Source: Pholiota molesta (lineage: Eukaryota > Basidiomycota > Agaricomycetes > Agaricales > Strophariaceae). From it: DNA of 61,672 nt. The translations under genes and the position numbers were made by a program. Positions 1 through 10,833 of this stretch are shown one piece after another (the stretch's first letter is position 1; each line of letters begins with the position of its first letter). The stretch covers positions 1 through 61,672 of the forward strand of contig JACGCK010000240.1 in the NCBI GenBank assembly GCA_014925825.1. The letters run 5' to 3'. The notes beneath the pieces are model-generated. The model had not been told where the DNA came from. It saw nothing but the letters and a program-made list of their open reading frames with translations, and made no database searches.

Positions 1-1146
1 GCCACACACTAGCAGCATTGTTGATGCGCGCAACAACGGCCACCTATGGAATGATGTTTCTCCATGACCTCAATCTCACCGAGGATGCATCAGAAACACT
101 CCCTGGTATCCAACAGGTCGATGACCGCTATATACGCGAGGCATTGGAACTCGTCCCAAGGAGAAGGCCCAAACAATTCGTCGAACGTCCCCGCATCACA
201 GTCGAATACCCACTCGGAGAGTCCCCCACTTGGATCCAAGTCAAGGACACCTTGAAGAAACAACCCCTTCGCATTATCCGTCCCTGGGTCAGACCCATGG
301 CGATTATCCACATTCCCACCGCCGCCGGTATCCTCTTCGTCCACTTCACCCGTTCCATTTGGATCTCCATTAAATCAGACTGGACAGAAGGCCTCGAGAA
401 CGACCTGCGATCCGTGGAGAACTTGGATAGCGCGATGATGTTCTGGAGTGCCGAAAACGTCGTCGACACTCTCAAATCAGTCTCCTTCAGCATTAATCGG
501 TGCGGAATCAAAGGGGCCGTCAGAGGTAGCCAAGATGCAAAATCATTCAGAGAACGTACCTGGATTTACTTCCCAGACAACAACGGCGTCCTTCCACCAA
601 GAGGTTCCAAGTGGGTTCCTTTTTTTGCGGATAGGGTGGGCTACATCAAAAGATTCCACGACATGCTCGCAACAATGGCACAAGAGGAAGAGAGGATAAA
701 TCTCAAGAATGGCTTGGAGGATATTTTTGGAGAGCTACAGTGTCTTCCAGACTCTGAAGCATTCACGAAAAACAAGGAGGGAAAGACTTGGTGTCGCGCT
801 TCGGAGAAGACACCATCTCGATTCTTATCAACGTCCGACACATGCGCTTCAGGCAAATCGGGAGGACGGCGGAGACCAGAGATGGGCCAAGAAGAGCCCA
901 CGTCACCAGAGCCATCAAGGACGTCCTGTCCGAGTTGTTCAAGCTTTATGGACTAGCGGAAGAGGCCAAGCAGCTTCAACAGAAAAGGTGGAGGGCGAAA
1001 AGGAAAGAGGAAATCAAGAAGAAAACCACCAGGGCGAAGAACAAGAGAAAACCACCCAAGAGAAAGCGGGTCGAAGTGTCGGAGGAAGAGGAGGAGGAGG
1101 AGGAGGAGGAGGAAAGTGATGGAAGTGGGGGTAGTGGTAGTGATTA
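1..1146 (+). pseudogene. 3' part of an unknown repeat-associated gene, copy 1, frameshifted
   Basis: The reading frame is already open at the left edge of the window, so the true start lies outside. It runs to 956, where it ends early. Compared with the second copy (2091-2707), one C is missing at about 801 in the run TTC(C)GGAG. This moves the frame away from the conserved continuation, which encodes a Lys/Arg-rich stretch followed by a Glu run and a Ser/Gly/Asp tail ending at 1146. The protein is hydrophilic with no recognised domain; the basic then acidic tail would suit a nucleic-acid or chromatin-associated protein, but that is a guess. Its duplication and long untranslated tail suggest a repeat or transposon-derived gene. 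Not identified. Confidence 0.5.
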
Positions 1147-2090
1147 AGTAGTAATTTTACTTGTTTTCAATTTTCGCCGCACATGGCGACTTGCCGACCT
1201 TTTCCCGCCGCGCGTCGCCAAATATAGACCGAGAGTGCATGGCGAATCGTGATCGGCCCGCCTTGCCAAATATAGACTTGGCGCACATGGCGAAAAGCAT
1301 AGCTTAGCACTTTCCGCTGCCGGTGATCGGGCCGCCAGACAGTGCACTGCACATACAAGTACCTCATCGCAAATACACCTTGCCGCGTTTACTGTGATAA
1401 GTCTGCACACAACATTTCCAAAAATTGTCTTACCACTCTGGTCACGTCAGCTGTCGGCGACATGTCGCCGCATTTTCGCCGCTTTCCCGGCGCGCCCGCT
1501 ACCTTCTCCTTGTCGGGACTACATCCAGTGACCCAAATAAGAATGGAGTGAGTTCCCCTAATCTAGTTGATTATAATATAATCATTATTCAGCATACAAA
1601 CCACTCGCCGACGTTCCCGACAACTCTCCCGCCAGGTCGTCTCCTCCCCCTGCCCTAGAATACTCAGGACACATCAGGGAGCTCCAAAACAGATACCAAT
1701 AGGTTCCCCCAATATACCTGGTGATGGAAAACCAGTTTTGGAACCCCCAACATGCTTCCTGAATATCTTTAGACTAGATCAGTACACACCCTCCGCCCCC
1801 CCACCCAAAGATATTCAGGGTGGCCTCCTCACCCACAAAACCTACTTTTCCTTAGTCTACGAGGTCATACGAGTCTGTTGATACCAAATTTTACATTGAC
1901 GGCCCATTCCTGAATATCTTGCATATACCCCTCCTCCTCCCCCACCCCCTGCCATATCTCGAGAACGGGACCGCCGATCTCGCTCATTTTTGGCATGGGA
2001 CATCCTTATCACATCCCTAATCGATCCAAATGGTCAAAACTGAAAAATTTCTTCCGACCAAAACTACCTACTACTTTACAGCTACTACTA
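535..2090. repeat. Tandem duplication, unit 1
   Basis: Unit 1 begins at ATGCAAAATCATTC (535) and runs to 2090. The next base starts unit 2 with the same sequence. The units are almost identical: the differences I see are one C near 801, an A/G change a few bases on, one extra GAG triplet in unit 2's Glu run, and one C in a C-run near 1800. Each unit holds the gene's 3' half and about 950 bp of non-coding tail. The near-identity implies a very recent duplication or an assembly artefact. Confidence 0.9.
1745..1820. repeat. Inverted repeat in the 3' tail (also in unit 2 near 3305-3379)
   Basis: CCTGAATATCTTT is followed about 45 bp later by AAAGATATTCAGG, and the 5' half (TTCCTGAATATCTT) recurs near 1906. 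This could form a stem-loop in the tail of the repeated unit. Confidence 0.6.
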
Positions 2091-2707
2091 ATGCAAAATC
2101 ATTCAGAGAACGTACCTGGATTTACTTCCCAGACAACAACGGCGTCCTTCCACCAAGAGGTTCCAAGTGGGTTCCTTTTTTTGCGGATAGGGTGGGCTAC
2201 ATCAAAAGATTCCACGACATGCTCGCAACAATGGCACAAGAGGAAGAGAGGATAAATCTCAAGAATGGCTTGGAGGATATTTTTGGAGAGCTACAGTGTC
2301 TTCCAGACTCTGAAGCATTCACGAAAAACAAGGAGGGAAAGACTTGGTGTCGCGCTTCCGGAGAAGACGCCATCTCGATTCTTATCAACGTCCGACACAT
2401 GCGCTTCAGGCAAATCGGGAGGACGGCGGAGACCAGAGATGGGCCAAGAAGAGCCCACGTCACCAGAGCCATCAAGGACGTCCTGTCCGAGTTGTTCAAG
2501 CTTTATGGACTAGCGGAAGAGGCCAAGCAGCTTCAACAGAAAAGGTGGAGGGCGAAAAGGAAAGAGGAAATCAAGAAGAAAACCACCAGGGCGAAGAACA
2601 AGAGAAAACCACCCAAGAGAAAGCGGGTCGAAGTGTCGGAGGAAGAGGAGGAGGAGGAGGAGGAGGAGGAGGAAAGTGATGGAAGTGGGGGTAGTGGTAG
2701 TGATTAA
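2030..2707 (+). CDS. Unknown Lys/Glu-rich protein, copy 2 (chimeric 5' end)
   Basis: An open frame of 225 codons. The first 20 or so codons come from the non-coding tail of duplication unit 1; from 2091 on it is the conserved frame. It has a mixed helical segment, then a strongly basic region (KRKEEIKKK, KRKPPKRKRVE), about 12 consecutive Glu and a short Ser/Gly/Asp tail. Unlike copy 1 it keeps the extra C that holds the frame through to the acidic tail. No domain recognised. Whether it is expressed is doubtful because the original promoter and 5' part are missing. Confidence 0.4.
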   Translation: MVKTEKFLPTKTTYYFTATTNAKSFRERTWIYFPDNNGVLPPRGSKWVPFFADRVGYIKRFHDMLATMAQEEERINLKNGLEDIFGELQCLPDSEAFTKNKEGKTWCRASGEDAISILINVRHMRFRQIGRTAETRDGPRRAHVTRAIKDVLSELFKLYGLAEEAKQLQQKRWRAKRKEEIKKKTTRAKNKRKPPKRKRVEVSEEEEEEEEEEEESDGSGGSGSD

Positions 2708-3651
2708 GTAGTAATTTTACTTGTTTTCAATTTTCGCCGCACATGGCGACTTGCCGACCTTTTCCCGCCGCGCGTCGCCAAATATAGACCGAGAGTGCAT
2801 GGCGAATCGTGATCGGCCCGCCTTGCCAAATATAGACTTGGCGCACATGGCGAAAAGCATAGCTTAGCACTTTCCGCTGCCGGTGATCGGGCCGCCAGAC
2901 AGTGCACTGCACATACAAGTACCTCATCGCAAATACACCTTGCCGCGTTTACTGTGATAAGTCTGCACACAACATTTCCAAAAATTGTCTTACCACTCTG
3001 GTCACGTCAGCTGTCGGCGACATGTCGCCGCATTTTCGCCGCTTTCCCGGCGCGCCCGCTACCTTCTCCTTGTCGGGACTACATCCAGTGACCCAAATAA
3101 GAATGGAGTGAGTTCCCCTAATCTAGTTGATTATAATATAATCATTATTCAGCATACAAACCACTCGCCGACGTTCCCGACAACTCTCCCGCCAGGTCGT
3201 CTCCTCCCCCTGCCCTAGAATACTCAGGACACATCAGGGAGCTCCAAAACAGATACCAATAGGTTCCCCCAATATACCTGGTGATGGAAAACCAGTTTTG
3301 GAACCCCCAACATGCTTCCTGAATATCTTTAGACTAGATCAGTACACACCCTCCGCCCCCCACCCAAAGATATTCAGGGTGGCCTCCTCACCCACAAAAC
3401 CTACTTTTCCTTAGTCTACGAGGTCATACGAGTCTGTTGATACCAAATTTTACATTGACGGCCCATTCCTGAATATCTTGCATATACCCCTCCTCCTCCC
3501 CCACCCCCTGCCATATCTCGAGAACGGGACCGCCGATCTCGCTCATTTTTGGCATGGGACATCCTTATCACATCCCTAATCGATCCAAATGGTCAAAACT
3601 GAAAAATTTCTTCCGACCAAAACTACCTACTACTTTACAGCTACTACTAAT
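2091..3651. repeat. Tandem duplication, unit 2
   Basis: Second unit, ending at about 3649-3651 (ACTACTAAT) where the sequence changes abruptly to F-box gene sequence. Its 5' end joins the tail of unit 1, so the gene half it carries has lost its own 5' part. Confidence 0.9.
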
Positions 3652-4490
3652 CTGAGGTGGTCCAATCCCATATCATCACACACCTCCGCCGTAAGGGGTC
3701 AAAGAAAGTGAACGCCAAGATGTTACGTGCGACGTACAGAGACGATTCCTCTGGGTGGTTACCAACAGGTGGATTGGGCTGTATAGTCACCGTCAAGCCG
3801 CTATGGTGCGCTAATGGGTGGGAAATGTCGGTAGACATTGTGCGAATATGGATGCAAATGTTACGAGCGTCAGTCTGCGAGGGTCGGCTGCGAAGATACT
3901 GAGACGTGGATGCAAAGCTGATGAATCGATGATCGAAGTACTTACGTCTGATCATTGTATAGTAACGCTATCATGTCTTGCGTAGGGTCCATCGTTAAAG
4001 CTAAAACTAACGTCCGTCCGGCATTTTGAAATGTACATTTCCCGATGTTGATGGAAGTAGGTAGTGATATGATTTCAGCGACGTGCTCACTGTTCGTATA
4101 TGCGAATGCGGCTCCGACAAGTTTGATCCCATGACTGCCATACGGCAACTGCAGAGTAACAGGCTCGCCCAATTCAAGTGAGAGCCATGCCTGGCGATGT
4201 CGCAGAAGACGTTCGAGGAGATCAGCATGGGGAGTGGACAGTCGAGTGTTTTTCAGGCCGTTCAAGTGAAGTTGAATAGTATAAGCTAACAATGAAGAGT
4301 TCTTGATGGTTTCGCAGATGGATTTGCATGTCTAGAATCTCGCACATTCAATAACTGCTTTCGAGATCAGACTCAAGATAAGAAAAAGATAAGACCATAC
4401 CATTGAACAGCGAGCTAGAGCGATAACATCAAGGAAGGAGAGGATCTTGATTCTCAGCTCCTCTGGAACACCGGGGAGACTATTCGTCAT
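3652..4490 (-). pseudogene. F-box protein gene, block copy L, truncated in exon 3
   Basis: Three exons on the minus strand: 4401-4490, 3946-4331 and 3652-3887, with GT...AG introns. The first 30 codons give an F-box (LPGVPEELRIKILSFLD), which in known families binds Skp1 in SCF ubiquitin ligases. The frame is intact as far as it goes, but exon 3 stops at residues DWTTSD, exactly where the 1.56 kb repeat block begins, so the last three exons seen in copy M (55473-57358) are gone. The start was chosen because all three copies share the same first exon of 90 nt. A shortened product of about 236 residues cannot be excluded. Confidence 0.8.
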
Positions 4491-4499
4491 TTGAAGCTG

Positions 4500-6741
4500 G
4501 GAGGAGTAGCCAGAGCCTAGCAAGCTCAAATTGAGCAAAATTCAGATGGTATCATTGTCATCGATTTCGTATCAAATGAGCAAATGTACATTTTATTGTT
4601 ACGTAATGAAGCTATTGCACAGTCAACGAGAAGTAGAGACATGTATCGAAGTTCGTTCCTCTGCATGTACATGCACGTAGTCCGCACTCCAGCCTATCAG
4701 ATGCCTGCTCTCTCCACCTCCCGCGGCGCGCGTTGATATACGCGCATCTGGACTCAAAGTGAGATCGTTCAACTATGCGTTGGTCAACGAAGTTTGAGGC
4801 GCAGGACAATGTAGCCGTTATGATTGATCGGTGGGTGGTGCGGTAGTGAGGGTGTGCGATACAGAACAGAGGCGCACAGCGGGGGTCGAATGCGCCCTTG
4901 CGCCAGGACCACGCTAGCCGCTCCTGGGACGCGATGCATCGCTATCGAGCCTGTGAGCGCGCGTTGTAGCCAACTTCCCATTCCCAGCAGCTACCGTCGA
5001 CCTCGAGATTGTCGAAAGTTCTGCAGAGCAAGAGAGGTCATCAGGGGTAGATAAGCTCTCCGCGGAGGCGATTGGCCCTTGATACACCTTTCTCCGAAAC
5101 GGGTCGTCCAGTTATCCAGACAGCTAGGCAGCGACTGAAAGGACTTCGTGAGGAATGGGGTGTTGGCTGGAGCAACCTTCCACGACAAATCAAGCACGGG
5201 AGGAAGGGTATGGTTGCAATACTGATTCGGAATAGACGGTAGGAGGCGGAGGCGAGAGCTCGAAGGCACGACTTGAGCGTAAGCGGCAGTTGATAGCTAA
5301 TCGTCGAGGGTCTTATCGGGGCATGGGAGAGTCGCGAGATGGCGATAATCAGATGGCTTCCAAACAGAGAAGATGAGCGATAAGCGCTAGCTGAGATAGT
5401 GGATGAGAGTACAACGTACCACATCTCGAAGGGAGACCGCCAGCAATTTCGGACGATTGAAATCCTGGGACTCATGATATATACGGCGTTGATAGATCGA
5501 GTAGTACTGTGGTGAAGGGTTAGCACATCCGCCGTCAGAGATACGATTGCGACGCGCACCTAGGTGCACCACCCTCCTCTCGCTGGCTCTGTTGGTCTTC
5601 ATGGACGTGACGTGTGTTTGCAGGACCGACCTAAGGGACCTTTCGATATTAAACCTCGATCGCGGAGGCGCGTTGACGCAAAATGGGTTGTACATAGGCG
5701 GCGCGGCACCGTGGAGAAGATATCCGAGATTTTCGGCTGTACTGAACGGAGGAGGGCGATGGCGGTGGTGACGATTCGGAGCGCTTCAGCGGGCTCGAGG
5801 GGCGAAGACACATCACCTTCATGGGGCTTTGGGGGAAGCGAAAGTGCCAGACTGAGAGTTGGCAGGCGCAGCGGCCGGAGTTGGCGTCGATGAGCTCGGT
5901 GGGGTGGTTTGCAGAGGTGCCTGCACCTCGATGGCATCTGTGGCGGACGGTACGTGCTTTTGGAGGGCCATAACGCAGAGAGTTATATGTAGACGACGCG
6001 GATCGATGAATCGATGGCGATGGACTGGCCAGTCCATCAACGATGGACAATTCCCTGAGCGGGAGCTTTCCTTTGACAGTCGACGGTGGGGCTGCACTAT
6101 GTGGGCTAGTGGACGTCGATGACGATGGAGTAGCGAACAGTGCGTTTTGGAAGGCAGTGACGCGGTTGCGCAGGTCAACGTGGGTGTGCTACGATTCGTT
6201 CAAAGTGTGTTGACATCCTCTGGACAAGAAAGCGTATCAGGGAAGAGACTGAACAAGTTACATCAGCATAGTGCGGCATATGGAAGAGGAACGAACGTAC
6301 ATTGTGTTGGGCGGTCGCGAGCAGTGGCAGCTTGTACACCTTCTCGCCTCGCCCGGCCGCCCCTCCCCTTCCAACTTCCCCGCCTCGCTTCCATGCCGTC
6401 CTGAGCATCTTCGCCCAACCCTCCTTTGCCGTTTCCTCTCCCTCGTCCACCTTTCTTCCGCCCCAAGTCCCTTCAACCCCTTCGCTCCGCTTAGTAGGTT
6501 TCTTCTCTCCAGCAATCATATAGGCACATACTGAGTCATTTGGTGGCGTGGTGGAGACCGTCGCGTCTGATAACGGTTCGGAGTATAGTCGCGGCGCTCT
6601 GGTGCAGACGTGTGGTGGGCGCCAGTGCGAGTGCGGGGAAGAGCAGGGGAAGAGGCCGAGCAAGCGTGATCAAGCTCTCAACACCCTGCCGAAATTGTTC
6701 CCACGAGCGTCGGGCCGCTATGTTGGCCACTCCCTCGTCTT
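4500..6741 (-). repeat. Segmental duplication block L, upstream of the F-box gene
   Basis: Reverse complement of sequence that recurs in block R (57.87-60.6 kb) and, with more divergence, in block M (53.5-55.35 kb). Conserved landmarks are a GC-rich stretch near 4710-4745, a coding-like segment 5041-5559 (MRVAIVSLTADV...; LTLKSCLRALAS) and another at 6175-6730 (RRSWEQFRQGVESL; PPNDSVCAYM; KMLRTAWKRGGEVGRGG). The same peptides are readable in R, so the block probably carries a real but uncharacterised multi-exon gene; here I cannot join the exons. The hAT element interrupts the block at 6741/6742. Confidence 0.75.
6734..6741. repeat. hAT target-site duplication, left copy (CTCGTCTT)
   Basis: CTCGTCTT lies directly before the left terminal repeat and again directly after the right one (10741-10748). 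Block R has a single copy (57871-57878, reverse strand), which is the empty site. An 8 bp duplication is the hallmark of hAT insertion. Confidence 0.95.
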
Positions 6742-6754
6742 CAGTGTTGGCATC
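6742..6754 (+). repeat. hAT left terminal inverted repeat
   Basis: CAGTGTTGGCATC, matching the complement of 10728-10740 without mismatch. Similarity continues more loosely into the subterminal region (CATGGGAATGCC is present near both ends in inverted orientation). Confidence 0.95.
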
Positions 6755-6791
6755 GCCATGGGCGGATGTGGGAATCCATCACCACATAAGT

Positions 6792-6803
6792 GTGGATATC
6801 CAC
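6792..6803. promoter_or_regulatory. hAT subterminal palindrome, left (GTGGATATCCAC)
   Basis: A perfect 12 bp palindrome about 50 bp inside the left end. The same palindrome recurs near the right end. By analogy with other hAT elements such sites may be bound by the transposase's zinc finger; that is inference. Confidence 0.6.
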
Positions 6804-7020
6804 TGGCGTCGCCATGCCCCACATCCATGGGCATGGGAATGCCCACGCTGTCTGTGGTGGTGGACAGGGTCAGAATACCAAATAGGTATGCCATCAATGA
6901 TCTCGACGTCAAGGCCAAAGCCGGGATCTTGGACTTAGAATAAGTGGGCAAAATTAGACGCTGTTGAGCGGCCGTTCTCGTGGCCCTCCAGCTGGTGTAA
7001 CAATAGTGTTCGAAGTTAAA

Positions 7021-7200
7021 ATATATCTATTTTCAAGTGTACATATAAGTTCCTACTGGTGCATACTCCTCGCAAGGATTAATTATCTATTTTCAAGTAT
7101 ACACATAACTTCCTACTGGTGCATACTCCTCGCAAGGATTAATCATCTATTTTCAAGTATACACATAACTTCCTACTGGTGCATACTCGTCGCAAGAATC
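7021..7200. repeat. Three tandem 60 bp repeats inside the hAT element
   Basis: Units at 7021-7080, 7081-7140 and 7141-7200 are exactly 60 bp and differ at only a few positions (core TTCCTACTGGTGCATACTC). They lie between the left end and the transposase promoter. Because 60 is divisible by 3 they create an open frame with a repeated 20-residue motif, but it has no other coding signal. Confidence 0.9.
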
Positions 7201-7325
7201 AATCAAGTTGACAACTCGTATCCTCGTCGGAAGATAGATACACACAAGAAGTTCAGAAACTATCTTCGTCTTGACACTGCCATAAAAATAGTGTGATGTT
7301 TTTTATAATAAGATAATGGAAAGGC

Positions 7326-7332
7326 TATAAAA
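7326..7332 (+). promoter_or_regulatory. TATA box of the transposase gene
   Basis: TATAAAA lies 51 bp upstream of the chosen start codon (7383), followed by a pyrimidine-rich stretch as is usual at fungal transcription starts. Confidence 0.6.
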
Positions 7333-7382
7333 CCTGCTTCGTCGTCGTCCATCCAAGTTCACCAATCCTTCCAAGTTCCAAT

Positions 7383-10300
7383 ATGCCTCCACAGATCTGG
7401 GGACACGAGTTTTTCTTCGAACATCCAAGTGCGAAGCTGTTACCCAAAGTCCGCGAGGCTTGGACATCCGACAAGCTTGACCGCAAGAAGGCGTTCTGCT
7501 TTCGTTGCTATGATGCATACTACCGCGAAGAAGTCCGCCGCGACCAGGAGGAAGTGCACAACCAAACCAGAGCAGCTGCCAGGGACAAGGAGACGATCGA
7601 TGCGTTTTGTGCGTGTGCTTTTATATATTTTCTGTCTATTTATTGATTTTTGGATGTATAGTGTGGAGTGATCCTACGAAATGGACGACTTCGCGTCAGG
7701 AAACAATCCATCGGCACTTGAGGACTCAGTGCTTGTACCAACCCCAATCAGTCCGCGATCAAGCTACCCTCGAACTCATGGATCGCAATCAGATTCAGAC
7801 GAGAAGCCCAGGTCGCCCAAGAACAGCACCAAGCCCGTTTATTCAAAACACCAACATATCCTACATTCCCCCTTTAATCTTTGCTTCAGCTTTGTCGTCT
7901 TCTCGTCCATCTCCCCTTGCTCTTCCAGTCGACACATTCTCTGTTCCGTTTCCAGCTTCATTCTCGCCCTCTTCTTCATTCAGCAATGTTCCCTCATCCA
8001 GTGGTCAGACACCGAGCCCACTACTCCTCGCAAACTGCAACTTTTCCCCTCATGCACCATCTCCATTGTCTATGTCTCCATCAACCTCTGCGATGATCAT
8101 TGCTCAGCCCTCCGATTCGTGCAGCGGCAAGCGCGCTCGGCTTTCTAGTCTATCTCGCCAAGGGAGCTTCATGGTGAACATGACTTGGACCGCCGATCAG
8201 CAGGCACGCTTTGGAAAGGCTCTTGCTAGGATAACCGCGTCTTGCGGCTTTCCTTACCGATGGGTGGAGAATCCGGAGTGGGTCAAGTTTTTAAACGAGT
8301 TCCTACCCCTTGCTCGCCACCTCAGCCGACGTCAAATCTCGGACACCTTTATTCCCCTGGAAGTTGCGCAGTATCGCAATGATGCAAAGACACGCTGCGC
8401 AGGTACCCTTGCCACTATGCAATGCGATGGATGGTCAGGAATCAACTTCCATCACTTTCTGGCATTTATGATCACCACCAGCAAACGCGAGGTAAGTTTG
8501 ATGCTATTACTTGGTTTAATTTGAACTTATACTAAGATATTTATTAAGGTCCACACCGTCAAGGTGTTTGATACGTCGTCGGAGCGGAAGACTGCAGAAG
8601 CACTTTTTGGTGAGATCCAGCAAGTCAGGGATCTCTTGCGGGATGAATGGAAAGTCACTGTCGTCGCAATGACATCTGACGCTGCTGGAGAGTCCAAAAA
8701 GGCACGGCGCCTTCTTGTCGAAGCAGACCCGTCTCTTATTGCCCCCGATTGTTGGGCCCATCAGGTGCGCACAAGTTTTTGCATTACTATAAACTTCATA
8801 AATCTCATTTGCTCCTATAGAATGCTCTTGTCGTTGGCGACTACATGAGAGTCAGCGGCACCCAGCTGCTCCCGTGTGCAGAGCAGGCGAATACGGTCAT
8901 AACGTGGCTTCGAAGCAAGACACAGATTCTAGCTCTTATGCGGGGTATCCAGGAAGGAATTCGTGCCACTAACCCCGCTGCTCGTGTTCTCACTGTTATC
9001 CGCCCGGTGGTCACCCGCTGGACCGCCTTCTATCTCGCCTATACCCGTCTTCTTGAATTGTACTGGGTACTGGATATATTAGTGAGGACCAACCGGGAGC
9101 GTTTACTCACTGGCAATGCTGCCTCGCGTCGCAAAGGGTTGGAAACGATCGCAATTATTCAGAATGGTAGTTTCTGGACAGGACTCACTCGGTACCTCCA
9201 AAATCTCATTAGACAGAATATGTGAGATTAATATATTATGATTCCTAGTATAACAAAGCATCTTGAGCCACTAGCACGAACATCGTGTGTCCTGCAAGCA
9301 ACACATGCTCGATTAGATCAAGTGCCGATCGTTTTTGGATCACTATTGTTGGAATACCAAAAAATGAAGGATGACCTCGACATTGGCTTTGGAAGTGAAA
9401 CTCTTCTAGATACAATCGAGTCCAGCATCGAACGTCGATGGAAAAGCTGCGACCAGGACGTCTATATCGCAGCCATAATCTTAAATCCAGAACTCAAAAC
9501 TCGTCCCTTCGCTCAAATTCCCCTTCTTGCACCAGTAAACATCTGGAAACTTGTCCAACGTCTATGGAAGAGATTCTACAAGGCTGATGCACCCAATTCG
9601 CTTTTTACTGAGCTTGCCGACTATCTGAATAACCGCGGTTTATATGATGGTTTGCCTACTTGGGTGGATAATATGTCAAAGGCAGCGAAGCTTAAGGTGC
9701 GCCATTTATTTCTATAATCAAGCTCATTGACTGATATATAATAATTTAATAGGGCGAATCTGCAGACCCGCTCTACATGTACGATGGAGTTAGGTACTCC
9801 GAAACACCTTCTTGTCTGACAACTCTCGCTATGCGCATCCTTTCTGTCTGCTGCAATTCCGCCTCTTGCGAGCGATTGTTCAGCATGTACGGCAATACTC
9901 TCACCAAACACCGAGCAAAACTACGTGCGCAGAAGATGACAGACCAAGCTGAGCTACGGCTCCATCTCCGTGATGAACATCTGAAGGAAGGGCTAGAGAA
10001 GAAACGAGCTGCACGAGATACGACATCTCATAAACCTACCCCGGGTCAGCCTGCATCGACACCATCTCATGCTATTCCTTCGATAAATCTCCCAGTCGGC
10101 GCACCTGCGACCATCTCTGAGTCAGACGACGACGAAGATCCATTATTGGCCGAGGTTGCTGAGGCCTCTAGGCAATCAGCAACGCATCGATTCACTTCCA
10201 TCTTCGACGAGATGACCCGAGCATCCGCGGGTATGGAAGCCGAGGATACAATCGATAACACCTTCAGTTTGGTGAACACGTCGAACGTCGCATCGGTACA

Positions 10301-10499
10301 TGTACCAATCAAGGTGCCCCTCAAAGACCTTTTCGATTTCTACAACGCGTATTGGACGGGCGTTGATGCCTCTATTTCTACCCTAGGCCTCAACGAGGTG
10401 TTAGAATTGTATCAACTTTTGGACCTTGATGCAGACGGAGATCCTGATACTTTTGACGAAGGTAATGATCTGACACACCCAGCTATGAATGTAACTTAG
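7383..10499 (+). CDS. hAT transposase (BED-type zinc finger, RNase H-like fold, hAT dimerisation domain)
   Basis: Cuts and rejoins DNA at the element's ends. Exons: 7383-7608, 7662-8491, 8549-8764, 8821-9191, 9249-9696 and 9753-10499, giving 945 codons in one frame with GT...AG introns of 53-57 nt. The fourth intron (9192-9248) removes in-frame stops and restores the family spacing of eight residues between the FW and HLEPL motifs. Seen in order: N-terminal Cys/His finger (CFRC ... HRHLRTQC, residues about 38-95), a Ser/Pro-rich linker, MQCDGWSG, an Asp in TSDAAGE that fits the first catalytic position, DCWAHQ (the conserved CxxH region), HLEPLA, and the C-terminal dimerisation motif CNSASCERLFS. 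An acidic Ser-rich tail follows. No stop or frameshift is visible, so it may be functional. Confidence 0.9.
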
Positions 10500-10674
10500 T
10501 ATGTATTGCTATTCGAACGACTTTATTATGACTTTAACTCTACTTTGTGTCAACACTTAATAACGCGCTGTGGTAATTGAGTCGCGCGGCGCCTAGTAGG
10601 CAGAACACGGCGCACGCATCAGCACCGTGCCCATGGCGTTTCCATAAACGGCATTCCCATGTCCATGCGTGGGA

Positions 10675-10723
10675 GTGGATATCCACATTTCGTGGATATC
10701 CACACATCCACGTGGATATCCAT
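10675..10723. promoter_or_regulatory. hAT subterminal palindromes, right (three copies)
   Basis: GTGGATATCCAC at 10675-10686 and 10692-10703, and an 11/12 match at 10712-10723, all within 66 bp of the right end. The asymmetric number (one left, three right) resembles other hAT elements with clustered transposase-binding sites. Confidence 0.6.
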
Positions 10724-10727
10724 TGGA

Positions 10728-10740
10728 GATGCCAACACTG
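10728..10740 (-). repeat. hAT right terminal inverted repeat
   Basis: GATGCCAACACTG, the exact reverse complement of the left end. Confidence 0.95.
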
Positions 10741-10833
10741 CTCGTCTTTGACTTGAGCGCGCAGATGCCGTACTCATAGTTCTGTCTCGGCTGGTGATAA
10801 CTGTTCGCAGTCCAATGTTAAGACCAAAAGGAC
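10741..10833 (-). repeat. Continuation of segmental block L beyond the hAT element
   Basis: Starts with the second CTCGTCTT and matches the reverse complement of block R at about 57780-57878 (TTGAGCGCGCAGATGC..., CTGTCTCGGCTGGTGATAA). Similarity fades near 10833. Confidence 0.8.

Larger units (their letters stand above)
6742..10740 (+). mobile_element. Complete hAT DNA transposon, 3,999 bp
   Basis: Bounded by perfect 13 bp terminal inverted repeats, CAGTGTTGGCATC (6742-6754) and its complement (10728-10740), and flanked by 8 bp direct repeats. It carries one transposase gene with five introns, a TATA box, a three-unit 60 bp repeat and subterminal palindromes. It lies inside segmental block L; the matching site in block R is uninterrupted. 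Termini, target duplication and reading frame are all intact, so it could still be mobile. Confidence 0.95.

Noticed and set aside
6964..7296. A 110-codon frame with three 20-residue repeats
   Set aside because: It is produced by the 60 bp tandem repeat in the hAT element, lies upstream of the transposase promoter and has no other coding signal.
9192..9248. In-frame TGA and TAA in the transposase, suggesting a dead element
   Set aside because: A 57 nt GT...AG intron with matching phase removes them and restores the normal spacing between conserved motifs.
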